Shown here one piece after another: positions 56,400 to 64,000 of a DNA stretch of 64,000 nucleotides; position 1 is the stretch's first letter; each line of letters opens with the position of its first letter. The position numbers and the translations under genes are program-made. The DNA is from Fabrea salina. Taxonomy: Eukaryota > Ciliophora > Heterotrichea > Heterotrichida > Fabreidae. Location: positions 1 through 64,000 of the forward strand of contig JALIHJ010000002.1 of assembly GCA_022984795.1 (NCBI GenBank), in the 5' to 3' direction. The notes under the pieces were generated by a model. The model did no database searches, was not told where the DNA came from, and worked only from the letters and a program-made list of their open reading frames with translations.

Positions 56400-57254
56400 A
56401 TGGAAACTCTAAGTGTAGTTTTTGGATTAGTGATAGTCTACAACTTAGTTAAGTTAACTTTTAGGAAGTGTTTATCTAGAAAGTTCGGTCCGAAAGACAC
56501 TGTGCTAATCACTGGAGGGGCCCAAGGAATAGGTTTCGAAATTGCAAAGGCTTACTCAGAACTCGGCTGCAAAGTAGTTATTTGGGACATTGACTCAAAG
56601 CAACTAAGCAAGGCTAAGCTCACTTTGCCTAACTCTTTGGCCTTTGTGTGTGATATTACTTGTACTCAGAGCATTGACTCCGCTGTTAAAAAGACCCTTG
56701 AAAACACAGACTGCATTTCTTTACTCGTGAACAACGCAGCAATAGCAAACCACAAGTCTGTTAAGCAACTCACTAACTATGAACTTGAAAAACTATTCCA
56801 AACTAACTTGTTTGGCCACATTAAAGTAACCAAAGAACTTATCCCACACATAAAGTACTTAGCAGTAGTTTCTTCAGTGTTGTCTTTTCACTCTGTGGCT
56901 TACGAAGCAGACTACTGTTCTTCTAAGAGTGCTTTGAGTAGTTACTTCAGCACTCTCAGACAAGAACTTAAGATTGCCAAGTCCGGCCCTAGAGTTACAC
57001 TGGTTTACCCCTACCACACTTCCACTAGACTCTTCAGCAAAGTCGACACAGGCATTTGGAAGTACTTGTTTAAAACTTTAAACCCTAAAGATGTAGCAGA
57101 CGCACTGGTTAAAGCAGTGTCAGAAGGCCAAGAAGAAGTGTTTGTTCCCAAGTACTCCAAATTTGTAATGTTTTCCTTGTTTTTTTTGCCTTCTTGGCTT
57201 AAGGACTGGGTTATAATTACTGTTTTTGGACAAAAACTTAAAACTTCCCTTTAA
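56400..57254 (+). CDS. Short-chain dehydrogenase/reductase, HSD17B11-like
   Basis: 284 residues. Begins with a membrane helix (LSVVFGLVIVYNLVKLTF), then the Rossmann motif TGGAQGIGFEIAKAY, an acidic D after the second strand (VVIWDID), NNAA, and the catalytic tetrad elements Ser (VSSV) and Tyr-Lys (YCSSK). PYHTST follows. The N-terminal anchor and spacing resemble HSD17B11/13 and other ER or lipid-droplet SDRs; NAD(H) preference is suggested by the acidic residue. The substrate is not visible. Confidence 0.88.
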   Translation: METLSVVFGLVIVYNLVKLTFRKCLSRKFGPKDTVLITGGAQGIGFEIAKAYSELGCKVVIWDIDSKQLSKAKLTLPNSLAFVCDITCTQSIDSAVKKTLENTDCISLLVNNAAIANHKSVKQLTNYELEKLFQTNLFGHIKVTKELIPHIKYLAVVSSVLSFHSVAYEADYCSSKSALSSYFSTLRQELKIAKSGPRVTLVYPYHTSTRLFSKVDTGIWKYLFKTLNPKDVADALVKAVSEGQEEVFVPKYSKFVMFSLFFLPSWLKDWVIITVFGQKLKTSL

Positions 57255-57262
57255 ACAAATAA

Positions 57263-59020
57263 TTAAAAGTTACCACTTGTAAAGAAGTTCTTTCCAGATA
57301 TATTAAAGTTCAGAGGTGTCTTTGGAAGGTCAGGTTCAGTTTTTATTTCATTTCTTATTTCATAAATGTCGTCGAAGTCAAGCAACTCGTCTTTGTTGGA
57401 CAAACTAGACTCACTGCTTACATTGAAAGTGTTCATAGGGTACTTGCTTCTAAGTAGTTCCATAAGTCTTAGGTTTACTCTATCTTGTTTTTCACTGTGC
57501 TTTTTAATCTGCTTTATTCTGGTTACTTCAGTTTCAAGTTGGTCTTGAGTTTTAACGTTGGGGTCTTTAGGGCACTCAACAGCACTGTGTCCAACGCTTC
57601 TACAAGCAGCACAAAACTCAACCTGGTTTTGGTTTTCGTCTTCGTCTTCTTCGTTGTCTTCGCGAGAAACGTGTTTAGAAGACTTACAACCTACAGCGAA
57701 TTCTGACTGTTTTCCACAGCACCAATAAATACTGCTTTCTCTGTTGAACTGCATTGAGTGGAACTTGCAGGACCAGTTGTAGTTAGACTCGTCTGAAAAG
57801 TACAGGTTGCAGTTAATGCACTTTTTCTTTTCGTCTTCGTTCTTTTTTTTGTACTTTTTGAGTTGGGCTTTGAGTTGCTTGAGTTCTTCTAGGGTTTCTT
57901 TGTGCTTCTTAGAAATTAATTCGTACTCTTGTTTGACTTGGTGGCACTCGGTAAAAGAGCTTTTGAGTCTTTGGTTTAAGTCGTTGATTCTGAGTCTGCA
58001 TTCTTTTTTGAGTTGCTCAAATTTGGACTCTAAGCTTTTGTAAATCTTTGAAAACTCTTCGTTGTCATTTTGGAACTCGTCTTTTTGTTTAAGCAAGTTA
58101 AAAACTTGAGTTTGGGAGTCAGTAAGTACTTCACTTAGGGCTTTGTAGTGGTCTACAACGGTGTGGATTTCGTTTATGAGTTTTTGATCAGCGTAGTGTG
58201 GGCCTACTAAGTTGTTGATGGCGAAGTAAAGTCCTTTGAGTTTTTCGGCCACAACATCGTTTTTCAAGCACAACAAAGAGTTTTGGTACTTGAGTTTGGT
58301 TTTTCTGATCTCTAGTTCTTCTTTTTCCACTTTTTCGGTTTCTAGTTGCTTTTTGGTTCTTTCAAGTTCTTTTCTCACTTTTTTAAGGGTTTCTTCGTAG
58401 TTCTTGATTTGTCCTCCCCAAAAAGAACTTGAGTGCTTGAGCTTAAATATTTCTCTTTGCAAGTTGATGTTTTCGTAGTTTAAGTTTTGGTTTTCAGCTT
58501 GTATGCGCAGGTAGTTGCTGTAGAGTTCTTGGTGCTCACTTTCAATAGAGTGTTTTTGTTGAGTGTTAGTTTTGTTTTCGTCTTCTTTTTGCTTTAACTT
58601 TAACGTTAACTCATCAACTGTGGCATTAAGTTCAGAAACTAACTGGAAGTTCCCTAGAAGGGTTCCTTCTTTGGGTTCAAGGTTAGAAGTCCCCTTGAAT
58701 AAACCCAGAGTTTGGGGGTCAAGGGTTTTAGAGTTTTGCATGTCGTTCCTCATCATTGGAAGTAAGTAAAAAGACACTACTTCAGCTGCTTTTTTGGGGT
58801 TTAAGTGTTCTCTTAACTGGGAGTTGTGTCTCTTCCTTACCCTTGTCAGAATTCTTCCGTCAGTTCTGTTAAAAGTATTGCAAGTGCTTCTTCCTGTGAC
58901 TACTGGACTTTTGGACTTGCGAGAATTCAACTTAATAGATTTTGAAGGACTGGTGGAATTCCTGGGCAAGTTCAGTCGAGTGTTAGGAGTGCTGGACCTT
59001 CTCTTGTTGTTTCTGAGCAT
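57263..59020 (-). CDS. Coiled-coil protein with Cys/His-rich and CCHC zinc knuckle domains
   Basis: 585 residues. A basic N-terminus, coiled coil from about 130 to 395 (LRKVRKELERTKKQLETEK-type heptads), then a Cys/His domain (CINCNLYFS, YWCCGK, GCKSSKH). A CCHC knuckle CAACRSVGHSAVEC completes the zinc-binding part, followed by an Asp/Glu-rich tail. The zinc knuckle (C-X2-C-X4-H-X4-C) normally binds RNA or protein. No enzyme. Convergent with the dehydrogenase gene by 8 bp. Confidence 0.72.
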   Translation of the reverse strand: MLRNNKRRSSTPNTRLNLPRNSTSPSKSIKLNSRKSKSPVVTGRSTCNTFNRTDGRILTRVRKRHNSQLREHLNPKKAAEVVSFYLLPMMRNDMQNSKTLDPQTLGLFKGTSNLEPKEGTLLGNFQLVSELNATVDELTLKLKQKEDENKTNTQQKHSIESEHQELYSNYLRIQAENQNLNYENINLQREIFKLKHSSSFWGGQIKNYEETLKKVRKELERTKKQLETEKVEKEELEIRKTKLKYQNSLLCLKNDVVAEKLKGLYFAINNLVGPHYADQKLINEIHTVVDHYKALSEVLTDSQTQVFNLLKQKDEFQNDNEEFSKIYKSLESKFEQLKKECRLRINDLNQRLKSSFTECHQVKQEYELISKKHKETLEELKQLKAQLKKYKKKNEDEKKKCINCNLYFSDESNYNWSCKFHSMQFNRESSIYWCCGKQSEFAVGCKSSKHVSREDNEEDEDENQNQVEFCAACRSVGHSAVECPKDPNVKTQDQLETEVTRIKQIKKHSEKQDRVNLRLMELLRSKYPMNTFNVSSESSLSNKDELLDFDDIYEIRNEIKTEPDLPKTPLNFNISGKNFFTSGNF

Positions 59021-59095
59021 TCAATTAAATATGTTAATCTTGAGCTAAGCTGATGCTTTATAAACTAGTGTAAAAATGTCTGGTTATAATTTTAT

Positions 59096-59165
59096 TCATA
59101 AATGATGACTAAACTATCCCTAGTTGACGCGTGATAGCAAAAACAGGACATCTAAGTCTGACACC
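59096..59165 (+). ncRNA. Probable C/D-box snoRNA
   Basis: In the 220-bp gap before eIF5A. Box C ATGATGA (59101-59107), a D'-like TTGA (59123-59126), a C'-like GTGATAG (59130-59136) and box D CTGA (59157-59160) appear in the right order and spacing. The guide just upstream of box D (CAGGACATCTAAG) is the reverse complement of CTTAGATGTCCTG, a very conserved small-subunit rRNA segment that I recall from the 3' domain. No terminal stem is clear. The guide match, not the boxes alone, is the main support. The +5 rule points at the A of CTTA, one base from the G methylated by the snR56/U25 family as I recall it. Confidence 0.6.
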
Positions 59166-59243
59166 CTTTAAACAGCTTTACTTGGTTACCTGCAACTAAG
59201 AAGCCCGTATTCTTAAAGTTAACTAGTGGATATAATAAAGTAA

Positions 59244-59690
59244 ATGGAAGGAGCCTCAGCATCAGGAGCCTCGATGACTGTGCCTACTCAAGTAGGATCA
59301 CTCAGAAAGGGAGGACACGTCATCCTCAAAGAGCACCCCTGCAAAATCGTCGAAATCAACACCGCCAAAGTAGGAAAGCACGGCTCTGCCAAATCCAAAA
59401 TCACAGGAATTGACATCTTCACAGGCAGCAAGCACGAAGAAATCCACCCTACTGGCCACAACATCGACGTTCCCAATGTAGACCGCAAAGACTATACTTT
59501 AGTGAACATTGAAGAAGACGGGTTCCTTAGTCTAATGACTGAAGAAGGTGATACCAAGGAAGACCTGAAGTTGCCTGACGACGAAGAAGGAAGAAAAATC
59601 AGAGAACTCTTTGAGAAAGACGCCACTGTCTCCGTGACTGTTATGAGTGCCATGGGACAAGAAAAAATTATCCAAGGTAAAGAAATATAA
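59244..59690 (+). CDS. EIF5A: Translation factor eIF5A
   Basis: 148 residues, close to the usual 150-160. N-terminal SH3-like domain with SLRKGGHVILKEHPCKIVEI and the hypusination loop KVGKHGSAKSK, the lysine of GKHG being the modified one. A C-terminal OB fold ends with VTVMSAMGQEKII. It promotes elongation and termination at Pro-rich and other hard sequences after deoxyhypusine synthase modifies it. The ATG at 59244 is the first in frame; a second Met at residue 13 (SMTVPTQ) could be an alternative. Confidence 0.96.
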   Translation: MEGASASGASMTVPTQVGSLRKGGHVILKEHPCKIVEINTAKVGKHGSAKSKITGIDIFTGSKHEEIHPTGHNIDVPNVDRKDYTLVNIEEDGFLSLMTEEGDTKEDLKLPDDEEGRKIRELFEKDATVSVTVMSAMGQEKIIQGKEI

Positions 59691-59766
59691 GCCTTTCATT
59701 CTTAAGTTAGTCAGAGTTACTCCATACTAGTCTTTCCAAGTATGGCTAGTTGTACTTCAGGGTATA

Positions 59767-60990
59767 ATGAATAGCGATAAAATGGCAGAGGAGTCCAGAA
59801 CTTACCTGACAAGGTTCTTCGTGGCGTTTAAGTGGTTTGGACTTCCACTCATTGTTGCTTACTTGATTTTCTGCTACATAGACATGATTGACCTGCCTCC
59901 TGAAATCCACTTTAGCTTTAAAGACCACGTAAAGAAAGCAGGGTACTCCTTTGAAGAGCACTACGTAGCTACTGAAGACGGGTACATACTTTCTCTGTAC
60001 AGAATCCTTGGAAAGAAAAAACCCAGAAAGTCCCCCGTTTTGCTGGTGCACGGACTAAGCAATTCAGCATACTCTTTTATACTGAACCAGTGCACCAAGG
60101 CTCCTGCTTTTGTTTTAGCAGACAACGGGTACGATGTGTGGCTAGCCAACTTAAGAGGCAACTTCTTAAGTCGGGGCCACAAGTGGATGAACGCTACTGT
60201 TGACGAAGCTTACTGGGACTTTACTTTCCAAGACATCATTTTGCACGACCTGCCGACTTTCATAAGTTTTATAAAAAACACCACAAAGGCAGAAAAGGTA
60301 GCAGTGCTAGGACACAGCCAAGGAGCTGCAGCTGTGCTTTGGATGCTTGCTTACACACCCGAAATGAGTGAGCACGTGAACTTGGGTGTGCTGATAGCTA
60401 CACCAGGGGGCATAATTAACACTGAAAGTATCTACATTTGGTTACTGGCCAACCCGATTTACCACGAGTTGTGCAGACTGGCAGGAATCAACGTTATTTC
60501 TGATTGGTCAGATGACTTGTTTTTTGCGAAGTTCATTAATTCCTTCCCTAACTTTTCGAGTTTTTTGGCTTCGGACTTGTATGACATTGAACTCTCAGGA
60601 GAAACTATAGACCACTTAGGAATCTACGCACACAAAATGAGGGGAGGCACTAGTTTGAAGAACCTGTTGTTTTGGAAACAAGTAAAGGATAACTACCTAG
60701 TGCACCCGAAACTCTACGACTACGGAAGGGAAGGAAACTTAGAGGAATACGGAACTGAAGAACCCCCTGTAGTTAATTTCAAAAACATCAGAACAAAAAT
60801 TGCTGTGTTCAACGGCAAGTACGACAAAGCTGTTCCTGAAATCGACTCCCAGACTCTTAAGGAAAGCCTTAACCAAGAGTACTTAGTGCACTACAACGAC
60901 AAGTACAACCAAGACCATGGAGGGTTTATTTTCGGGTGCGACCTTTCATACTTCAAAGAAGTTCTTGAGTTGCTTGATAAGTATAAGTAA
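59767..60990 (+). CDS. Lysosomal acid lipase-like hydrolase, copy 1
   Basis: 407 residues. One N-terminal membrane helix (FGLPLIVAYLIFCYI), so probably a signal anchor. Then the acid lipase core: GYSFEEHYVATEDGYILSLYRI, oxyanion LLVHGLSNSA, DVWLANLRGNFLSRGH, nucleophile GHSQG, the catalytic Asp in FNGKYDKAVP and His in QDHGGF. All three catalytic residues are present. It cleaves cholesteryl esters or triglycerides in the lysosome in animals. A paralogue follows in tandem at 61007. Confidence 0.92.
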   Translation: MNSDKMAEESRTYLTRFFVAFKWFGLPLIVAYLIFCYIDMIDLPPEIHFSFKDHVKKAGYSFEEHYVATEDGYILSLYRILGKKKPRKSPVLLVHGLSNSAYSFILNQCTKAPAFVLADNGYDVWLANLRGNFLSRGHKWMNATVDEAYWDFTFQDIILHDLPTFISFIKNTTKAEKVAVLGHSQGAAAVLWMLAYTPEMSEHVNLGVLIATPGGIINTESIYIWLLANPIYHELCRLAGINVISDWSDDLFFAKFINSFPNFSSFLASDLYDIELSGETIDHLGIYAHKMRGGTSLKNLLFWKQVKDNYLVHPKLYDYGREGNLEEYGTEEPPVVNFKNIRTKIAVFNGKYDKAVPEIDSQTLKESLNQEYLVHYNDKYNQDHGGFIFGCDLSYFKEVLELLDKYK

Positions 60991-61006
60991 GCTATCAGAA
61001 ATAAAT

Positions 61007-62200
61007 ATGACTAGTCCACAAAAAATTTTTTTAGTCAAAGCACTAGCAAAGTGGGTTAGTTTCCTGCTTTGTTTCATGTTTGCTTTTAACTGGTATGTGC
61101 AGTCAGTAGTTTTGCCCCAGGAAACTCTTCTGACTTTTGAAGAACAAACTACTCTTCATGGCTACTCTGTAGAAAAGCACCACACAACTACCTCTGACGG
61201 CTATCTTTTGTCTCTGTTCAGAATCCCTTCCAAAGGACCTCCTGTTCTCTTGATACATGGACTTTCTAACTCAGCAAACTGCTTTATTTTAAACATGTGC
61301 GGAATTCCTCCAGCCTACATACTGGCTTCAGCTGGCTACGATGTTTGGCTGGGCAACTTAAGAGGAACTTACTTAAGCAGAAACCACACGTTCCTTTCCT
61401 CAGACTCCCCTGAGTACTGGAACTACAATGTCAAAGAACTCATAGAATACGACTTGCCCCAGATGGTGCACTTTGTGAAACAGCAAACTGGTTACCCTAA
61501 AATAGCCATGCTAGGGCACAGCCAAGGGGCCATAGCAGTGCTTATGGCACTTGCGCGGCAACCCGACCTAAGTGAAGAAGTTAGTTTAGCAGTAGTTATA
61601 GGGACTCCCGGAGGAGTCTCCACTACCAGGAGTTACTACATAAGGTTTTTGTTGTCGCCTTTGCTGCATAACTTTTGCTGGGCTACAAGCACTCGGGTTT
61701 TGTCAGACTGGTCGGATGACTTGTTTTTTGCTAAGTTTGTTTCAGCGTTTCCTAAGTTTTCTCACTGGATCATCCAGGACCTCTACGACATCAAAATAGT
61801 TGGAGGCGACCCTTTGCATTACGGGTACTACATGCACCGTTTAAGAGGAGGAGTTAACTTGCAGACTCTTCTGTACTGGAAGCAGTACTACAACAACAAG
61901 CTGCAGAACCCCAAACTCTACGACTTCGGAAAAGAAACTAACTTAGAAGTGTACGGAAGCACTGAACCCCCCACAGTCGACTTCAAAGACATACAAACTA
62001 AGGTGGCAATATTCAACGGCAAGTACGACAAAGCTGTGCCTAAAGAAGACTCTGAGCTTTTGAAGAAAAGCATCAACCCAAAGTACTTAGTGCACTACAA
62101 CGATGAGTACGAAATAGACCACGGAGGGTTTTTATTCGGCTGCAACATGAGTTACTTCCAAGACGTTTTGTATCTTTTGTCAAGTGTAAATAATTGTTAA
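61007..62200 (+). CDS. Lysosomal acid lipase-like hydrolase, copy 2
   Basis: 397 residues from ATG 61007; an upstream in-frame start at 60917 lies inside copy 1 and is rejected. N-terminal helix LVKALAKWVSFLLCFMFAFN, then the same lipase core with LLIHGLSNSA, DVWLGNLRGTYLSRNH, nucleophile GHSQGA, FNGKYDKAVP and EIDHGGFLFG. Similarity to copy 1 extends over the whole catalytic domain, so this is a tandem duplication, though clearly diverged. The gap from copy 1 is 16 bp, and to the next gene only 1 bp. Confidence 0.92.
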   Translation: MTSPQKIFLVKALAKWVSFLLCFMFAFNWYVQSVVLPQETLLTFEEQTTLHGYSVEKHHTTTSDGYLLSLFRIPSKGPPVLLIHGLSNSANCFILNMCGIPPAYILASAGYDVWLGNLRGTYLSRNHTFLSSDSPEYWNYNVKELIEYDLPQMVHFVKQQTGYPKIAMLGHSQGAIAVLMALARQPDLSEEVSLAVVIGTPGGVSTTRSYYIRFLLSPLLHNFCWATSTRVLSDWSDDLFFAKFVSAFPKFSHWIIQDLYDIKIVGGDPLHYGYYMHRLRGGVNLQTLLYWKQYYNNKLQNPKLYDFGKETNLEVYGSTEPPTVDFKDIQTKVAIFNGKYDKAVPKEDSELLKKSINPKYLVHYNDEYEIDHGGFLFGCNMSYFQDVLYLLSSVNNC

Positions 62201-62201
62201 T

Positions 62202-62456
62202 ATGGCAACAAAGAAAAAGATACGCAGAGTTCCCAAACAACGTGAAAAGAACCTCCAGGAAGAGTTTAACTGTCCTAACTGCAAAGGAGTAAAAACTCTA
62301 GAAGTTAAGTTTTTGAAAGAACACATAGGAGTGTTGTTGTGTCGGATGTGCAAAGTAACCTGGTCAACGCGCACCAACAGTCTGAGCCAACCCATCGACG
62401 TGTACTCTGAGTGGGTTGATGACTGCATTAAAAGGAAGAACGGATTCTTTAATTAA
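62202..62456 (+). CDS. ELOF1: Transcription elongation factor 1 (ELOF1)
   Basis: 84 residues. A basic N-terminal tail (MATKKKIRRVPKQREKN) precedes a zinc ribbon with FNCPNC and LLCRMC and the conserved LSQPIDVYSEWVDDC. It binds RNA polymerase II and aids elongation and transcription-coupled repair. The ATG is a single base after the lipase stop, so its mRNA starts either inside the upstream gene or with almost no leader. The stop overlaps the thioredoxin gene's stop in TTAA (62453-62456). Confidence 0.95.
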   Translation: MATKKKIRRVPKQREKNLQEEFNCPNCKGVKTLEVKFLKEHIGVLLCRMCKVTWSTRTNSLSQPIDVYSEWVDDCIKRKNGFFN

Positions 62457-62914
62457 ATGTACAGCTTCATATACTCAGAAATAGAGTGAGAGTCCCTGCT
62501 TCCAGTGTACTTCTCTATGAACTTGCCATCATTAAACAAAAGCATAGTTGGGTAGTCTTTAATTGCCCAGTCTGTTTTAGCTTTAGTGTTTTCCTGGGCG
62601 TTGATTTCCGCCAGAACTAAGTTTGTGCTGTTAAGGATTCTAGCAGCTTCTTCGTAAGCAGGAGCGAGTCTTTTGCAGTGCACACACCAAGGCACGTAAA
62701 ACTTCACTAGTATCACTTTGTTGTTTAAAACAGCATCTTTGATTGTTTGGTCGTTTAGAACTAGCACGTTGCTGGGTTGCGTACTTAACTGTGGCTGAGA
62801 GGTGTTATTCTGGACTAGCAACAAGACTAACATAAAAGCCCCTAGAACAGCTAATCCCCAGTATATCCTGAATCTTTTATTTCTGATGTACACTAGAAGT
62901 TGGTAAATGTCCAT
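62453..62914 (-). CDS. Membrane-anchored thioredoxin-domain protein (PDI-like)
   Basis: 153 residues. A short basic stretch, a membrane helix (GLAVLGAFMLVLLLVQ), then one thioredoxin domain with active site WCVHCKRLAPAYEEAA and cis-Pro (YPTMLLFNDGKF). The WCxHC site is typical of protein disulfide isomerase domains; the helix acts as a signal anchor placing the domain in the ER lumen. Likely a disulfide oxidoreductase. 50 bp upstream of it lies the convergent-side P2 gene on the same strand. Confidence 0.85.
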   Translation of the reverse strand: MDIYQLLVYIRNKRFRIYWGLAVLGAFMLVLLLVQNNTSQPQLSTQPSNVLVLNDQTIKDAVLNNKVILVKFYVPWCVHCKRLAPAYEEAARILNSTNLVLAEINAQENTKAKTDWAIKDYPTMLLFNDGKFIEKYTGSRDSHSISEYMKLYI

Positions 62915-62964
62915 TAATTTAGTTACTAAGAAGAAGTCAAGTAAATAGTAAGAGGTTAATGTGT

Positions 62965-63309
62965 TTACCAGTCGTCCTCGTCATCGCCGAAAAGTCCCAT
63001 CCCTCCTTCAAGAGCGTCTTCGTCTTCGTCTTCTTGTTTAGGGGCTTCTTCTTCAGCCTTTTCTTCAGCAGCAGCTCCTCCTGTAGCACCGCCACTTGAA
63101 ACAGCTCCGCTGCCTACAGATTGGAGTTTTGGAAGGCCACCTTTAATCACTTCTTCGAGTTCTTTATCGTTGAGGTACTCGCAAAGACCTTTAGCTCGTG
63201 AGTCATCAAATTCGCCTCCTACTGCACTGATAATCTTTTCAAGGTCTGCTGTTGTGGGCTTTTGGTTTCCGCTCAACCAAGCTAAGGCATAAGCACAGAG
63301 GTATTTCAT
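62965..63309 (-). CDS. RPLP2: 60S acidic ribosomal protein P2
   Basis: 114 residues from ATG 63309 (MKYLCAYALAWLSGNQKP); an upstream in-frame ATG (MAEIIKM) gives an atypical N-terminus. The dimerisation domain includes KIISAVGGEFDDSRAKGLCEYL. The flexible Ala/Gly hinge (GGATGGAAAEEKAEEEAPK) leads to an acidic tail. The tail ends GMGLFGDDEDDW rather than the usual DDMGFGLFD, so the conserved GLF is kept but the end is extended by acidic residues. Part of the ribosomal stalk that recruits elongation factors. Confidence 0.92.
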   Translation of the reverse strand: MKYLCAYALAWLSGNQKPTTADLEKIISAVGGEFDDSRAKGLCEYLNDKELEEVIKGGLPKLQSVGSGAVSSGGATGGAAAEEKAEEEAPKQEDEDEDALEGGMGLFGDDEDDW

Positions 63310-63412
63310 CTTTATAATCTCTGCCACAAATGAATATGGCTATATGCCTTTCCAGCGACAACTAGGGCTTACTCAAGAGTTATTTAACAAAAGTGTTAGT
63401 AAAATGGCAAAA

Positions 63413-64000
63413 CTACTTGGTTCTTCTTTTCTTTGAAGTCTTCTTTTTTTTGGGTATGTTTTCAGCAATGCACTTTGAAGAATCAAAAGAGACGTCGTTG
63501 ATTCTTGGGAGTTCTTTTTTGAAGTCGCATTTGGAGTCATCTGTGGAGTCCTCGAAGTTCTTCACGTTCAAAGGCGACCTCCTTCTGTTTGAAAAGTTAA
63601 CTTTGAAACTTTCGTCAAAAGTCCGGTTGGCTCTTGACAGGCTGGAACGGCACCTCAAAGTGTTTTTGTTCACAGCTGAAAAAGGAGACTTTGACTTTCT
63701 TTGGAAAATAGACAAGTCTGACTTCCTGGGACTTCGAGTAGAAAGTCTGACTTTGCGTGTGATTCTTTTTTGGGTTTTTGCAGTTTTGCACTCTGAGTTG
63801 TAGGTTTCTTTTACTTGCTTAAGAATGGAAGAGTTCTCTGGAAGGAAAGTCCTAGCTACTTCCAAGGCTTTTTTCAACCAAGAAAGGCTTTCAGAGTGGT
63901 TTTTCTCAGAAGCACAGTCTCTAAGGAGAGTTTTGGTTTCAGTGCCTAAGGAGTAGTAAGACAAAACAAGCAAAACTACTTTTTCTAAAACGTTGTCTCT
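63413..64000 (-). CDS. Partial gene, unknown (C-terminal part)
   Basis: Open from the right window edge to TAG at 63413; the start lies beyond the window. At least 195 residues. The first 60 are helical and TPR-like (LLRDCASEKNHSESLSWLKKALEVARTFLP). The rest is very basic and Ser-rich with many SPRK/SP sites and ends in KKKKTSKKRRTK. A frame starting at an internal TTG near 63973 should not be taken as the real start. Confidence 0.7.
   Translation of the reverse strand, partial: RDNVLEKVVLLVLSYYSLGTETKTLLRDCASEKNHSESLSWLKKALEVARTFLPENSSILKQVKETYNSECKTAKTQKRITRKVRLSTRSPRKSDLSIFQRKSKSPFSAVNKNTLRCRSSLSRANRTFDESFKVNFSNRRRSPLNVKNFEDSTDDSKCDFKKELPRINDVSFDSSKCIAENIPKKKKTSKKRRTK

Noticed and set aside
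60917-61006. Upstream start for the second lipase
   Set aside because: It lies within the first lipase's coding end; the ATG at 61007 starts a proper signal-anchor helix.
1-64000. CRISPR arrays, rRNA genes, bacterial operons or integrated viruses
   Set aside because: No regularly spaced repeats, no rRNA segments, no bacterial ribosome-binding sites and no viral or retroelement coding sequence were seen.

Overview
The window begins with about 360 bp of an 8-nt telomeric repeat (CCCTAACA)n, so it is the left end of a chromosome. It looks like a somatic (macronuclear) chromosome of a heterotrich ciliate (Stentor/Blepharisma/Fabrea group). The grounds are the CCCTAACA repeat, GT-AG introns of exactly 15 nt with an A at position 10, extreme gene density, and ciliate-type gene content (calcyphosine-like EF-hand proteins, Sfi1-like and coiled-coil proteins). 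All of the roughly 50 gene ends I could read use TAA or TAG. I saw no TGA, either as a stop of a convincing gene or as a sense codon inside one. The species is not determined.

Layout. 1-364 telomere. 365-7430 is a gene-poor subtelomeric zone: non-coding AT-rich DNA, one odd membrane P-loop ATPase (2410-3867), a dispersed non-coding repeat (about 4013-4385), internal telomere-like motifs, a frame-broken unknown gene (5450-6078) and a WD40 gene that ends in a hairpin beside telomere-like sequence (6167-7430). 7502-13852 holds a basic unknown protein and a full ABCA-type transporter. 13853-15245 is a second desert with another copy of the dispersed repeat, relics that resemble the ATPase and a WD40 gene, and a tRNA-Ser. 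From 15246 to 64000 genes are packed almost without gaps.

The dense part is mostly housekeeping and trafficking: AKTIP-like UEV, SLC18-like MFS transporter, RRM protein, Sfi1-like peptide, NOT2, triple calcyphosine, pyruvate kinase, tRNA-Ser, TPR and RCC1 proteins, long-chain acyl-CoA synthetase, DCAF11, importin beta, DYRK kinase, degenerate FCP1-like protein, valyl-tRNA synthetase, hydroxymethylbilane synthase, PI31-like protein, a COX23-like CX9C protein, VPS39/TGFBRAP1-like HOPS/CORVET subunit, TBC1D20-like RabGAP, a SAYSvFN/SEC-C fusion, AN1 zinc finger, PNPOx-like protein, thioredoxin-like proteins, SDR, eIF5A, two tandem acid lipases, ELOF1 and ribosomal P2. A likely C/D-box snoRNA lies at about 59096-59165.

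Genes alternate strands. Divergent start codons are repeatedly only 12-17 bp apart. Three convergent pairs share a TTAA in which both stop codons overlap, and one tandem pair is separated by a single base. Four genes have reading-frame breaks that no 15- or 16-nt intron explains (near 5.75, 41.97, 49.12 and 54.25 kb). These may be sequence errors, decay or recoding. All identifications come from reading the sequence; no database search was possible.
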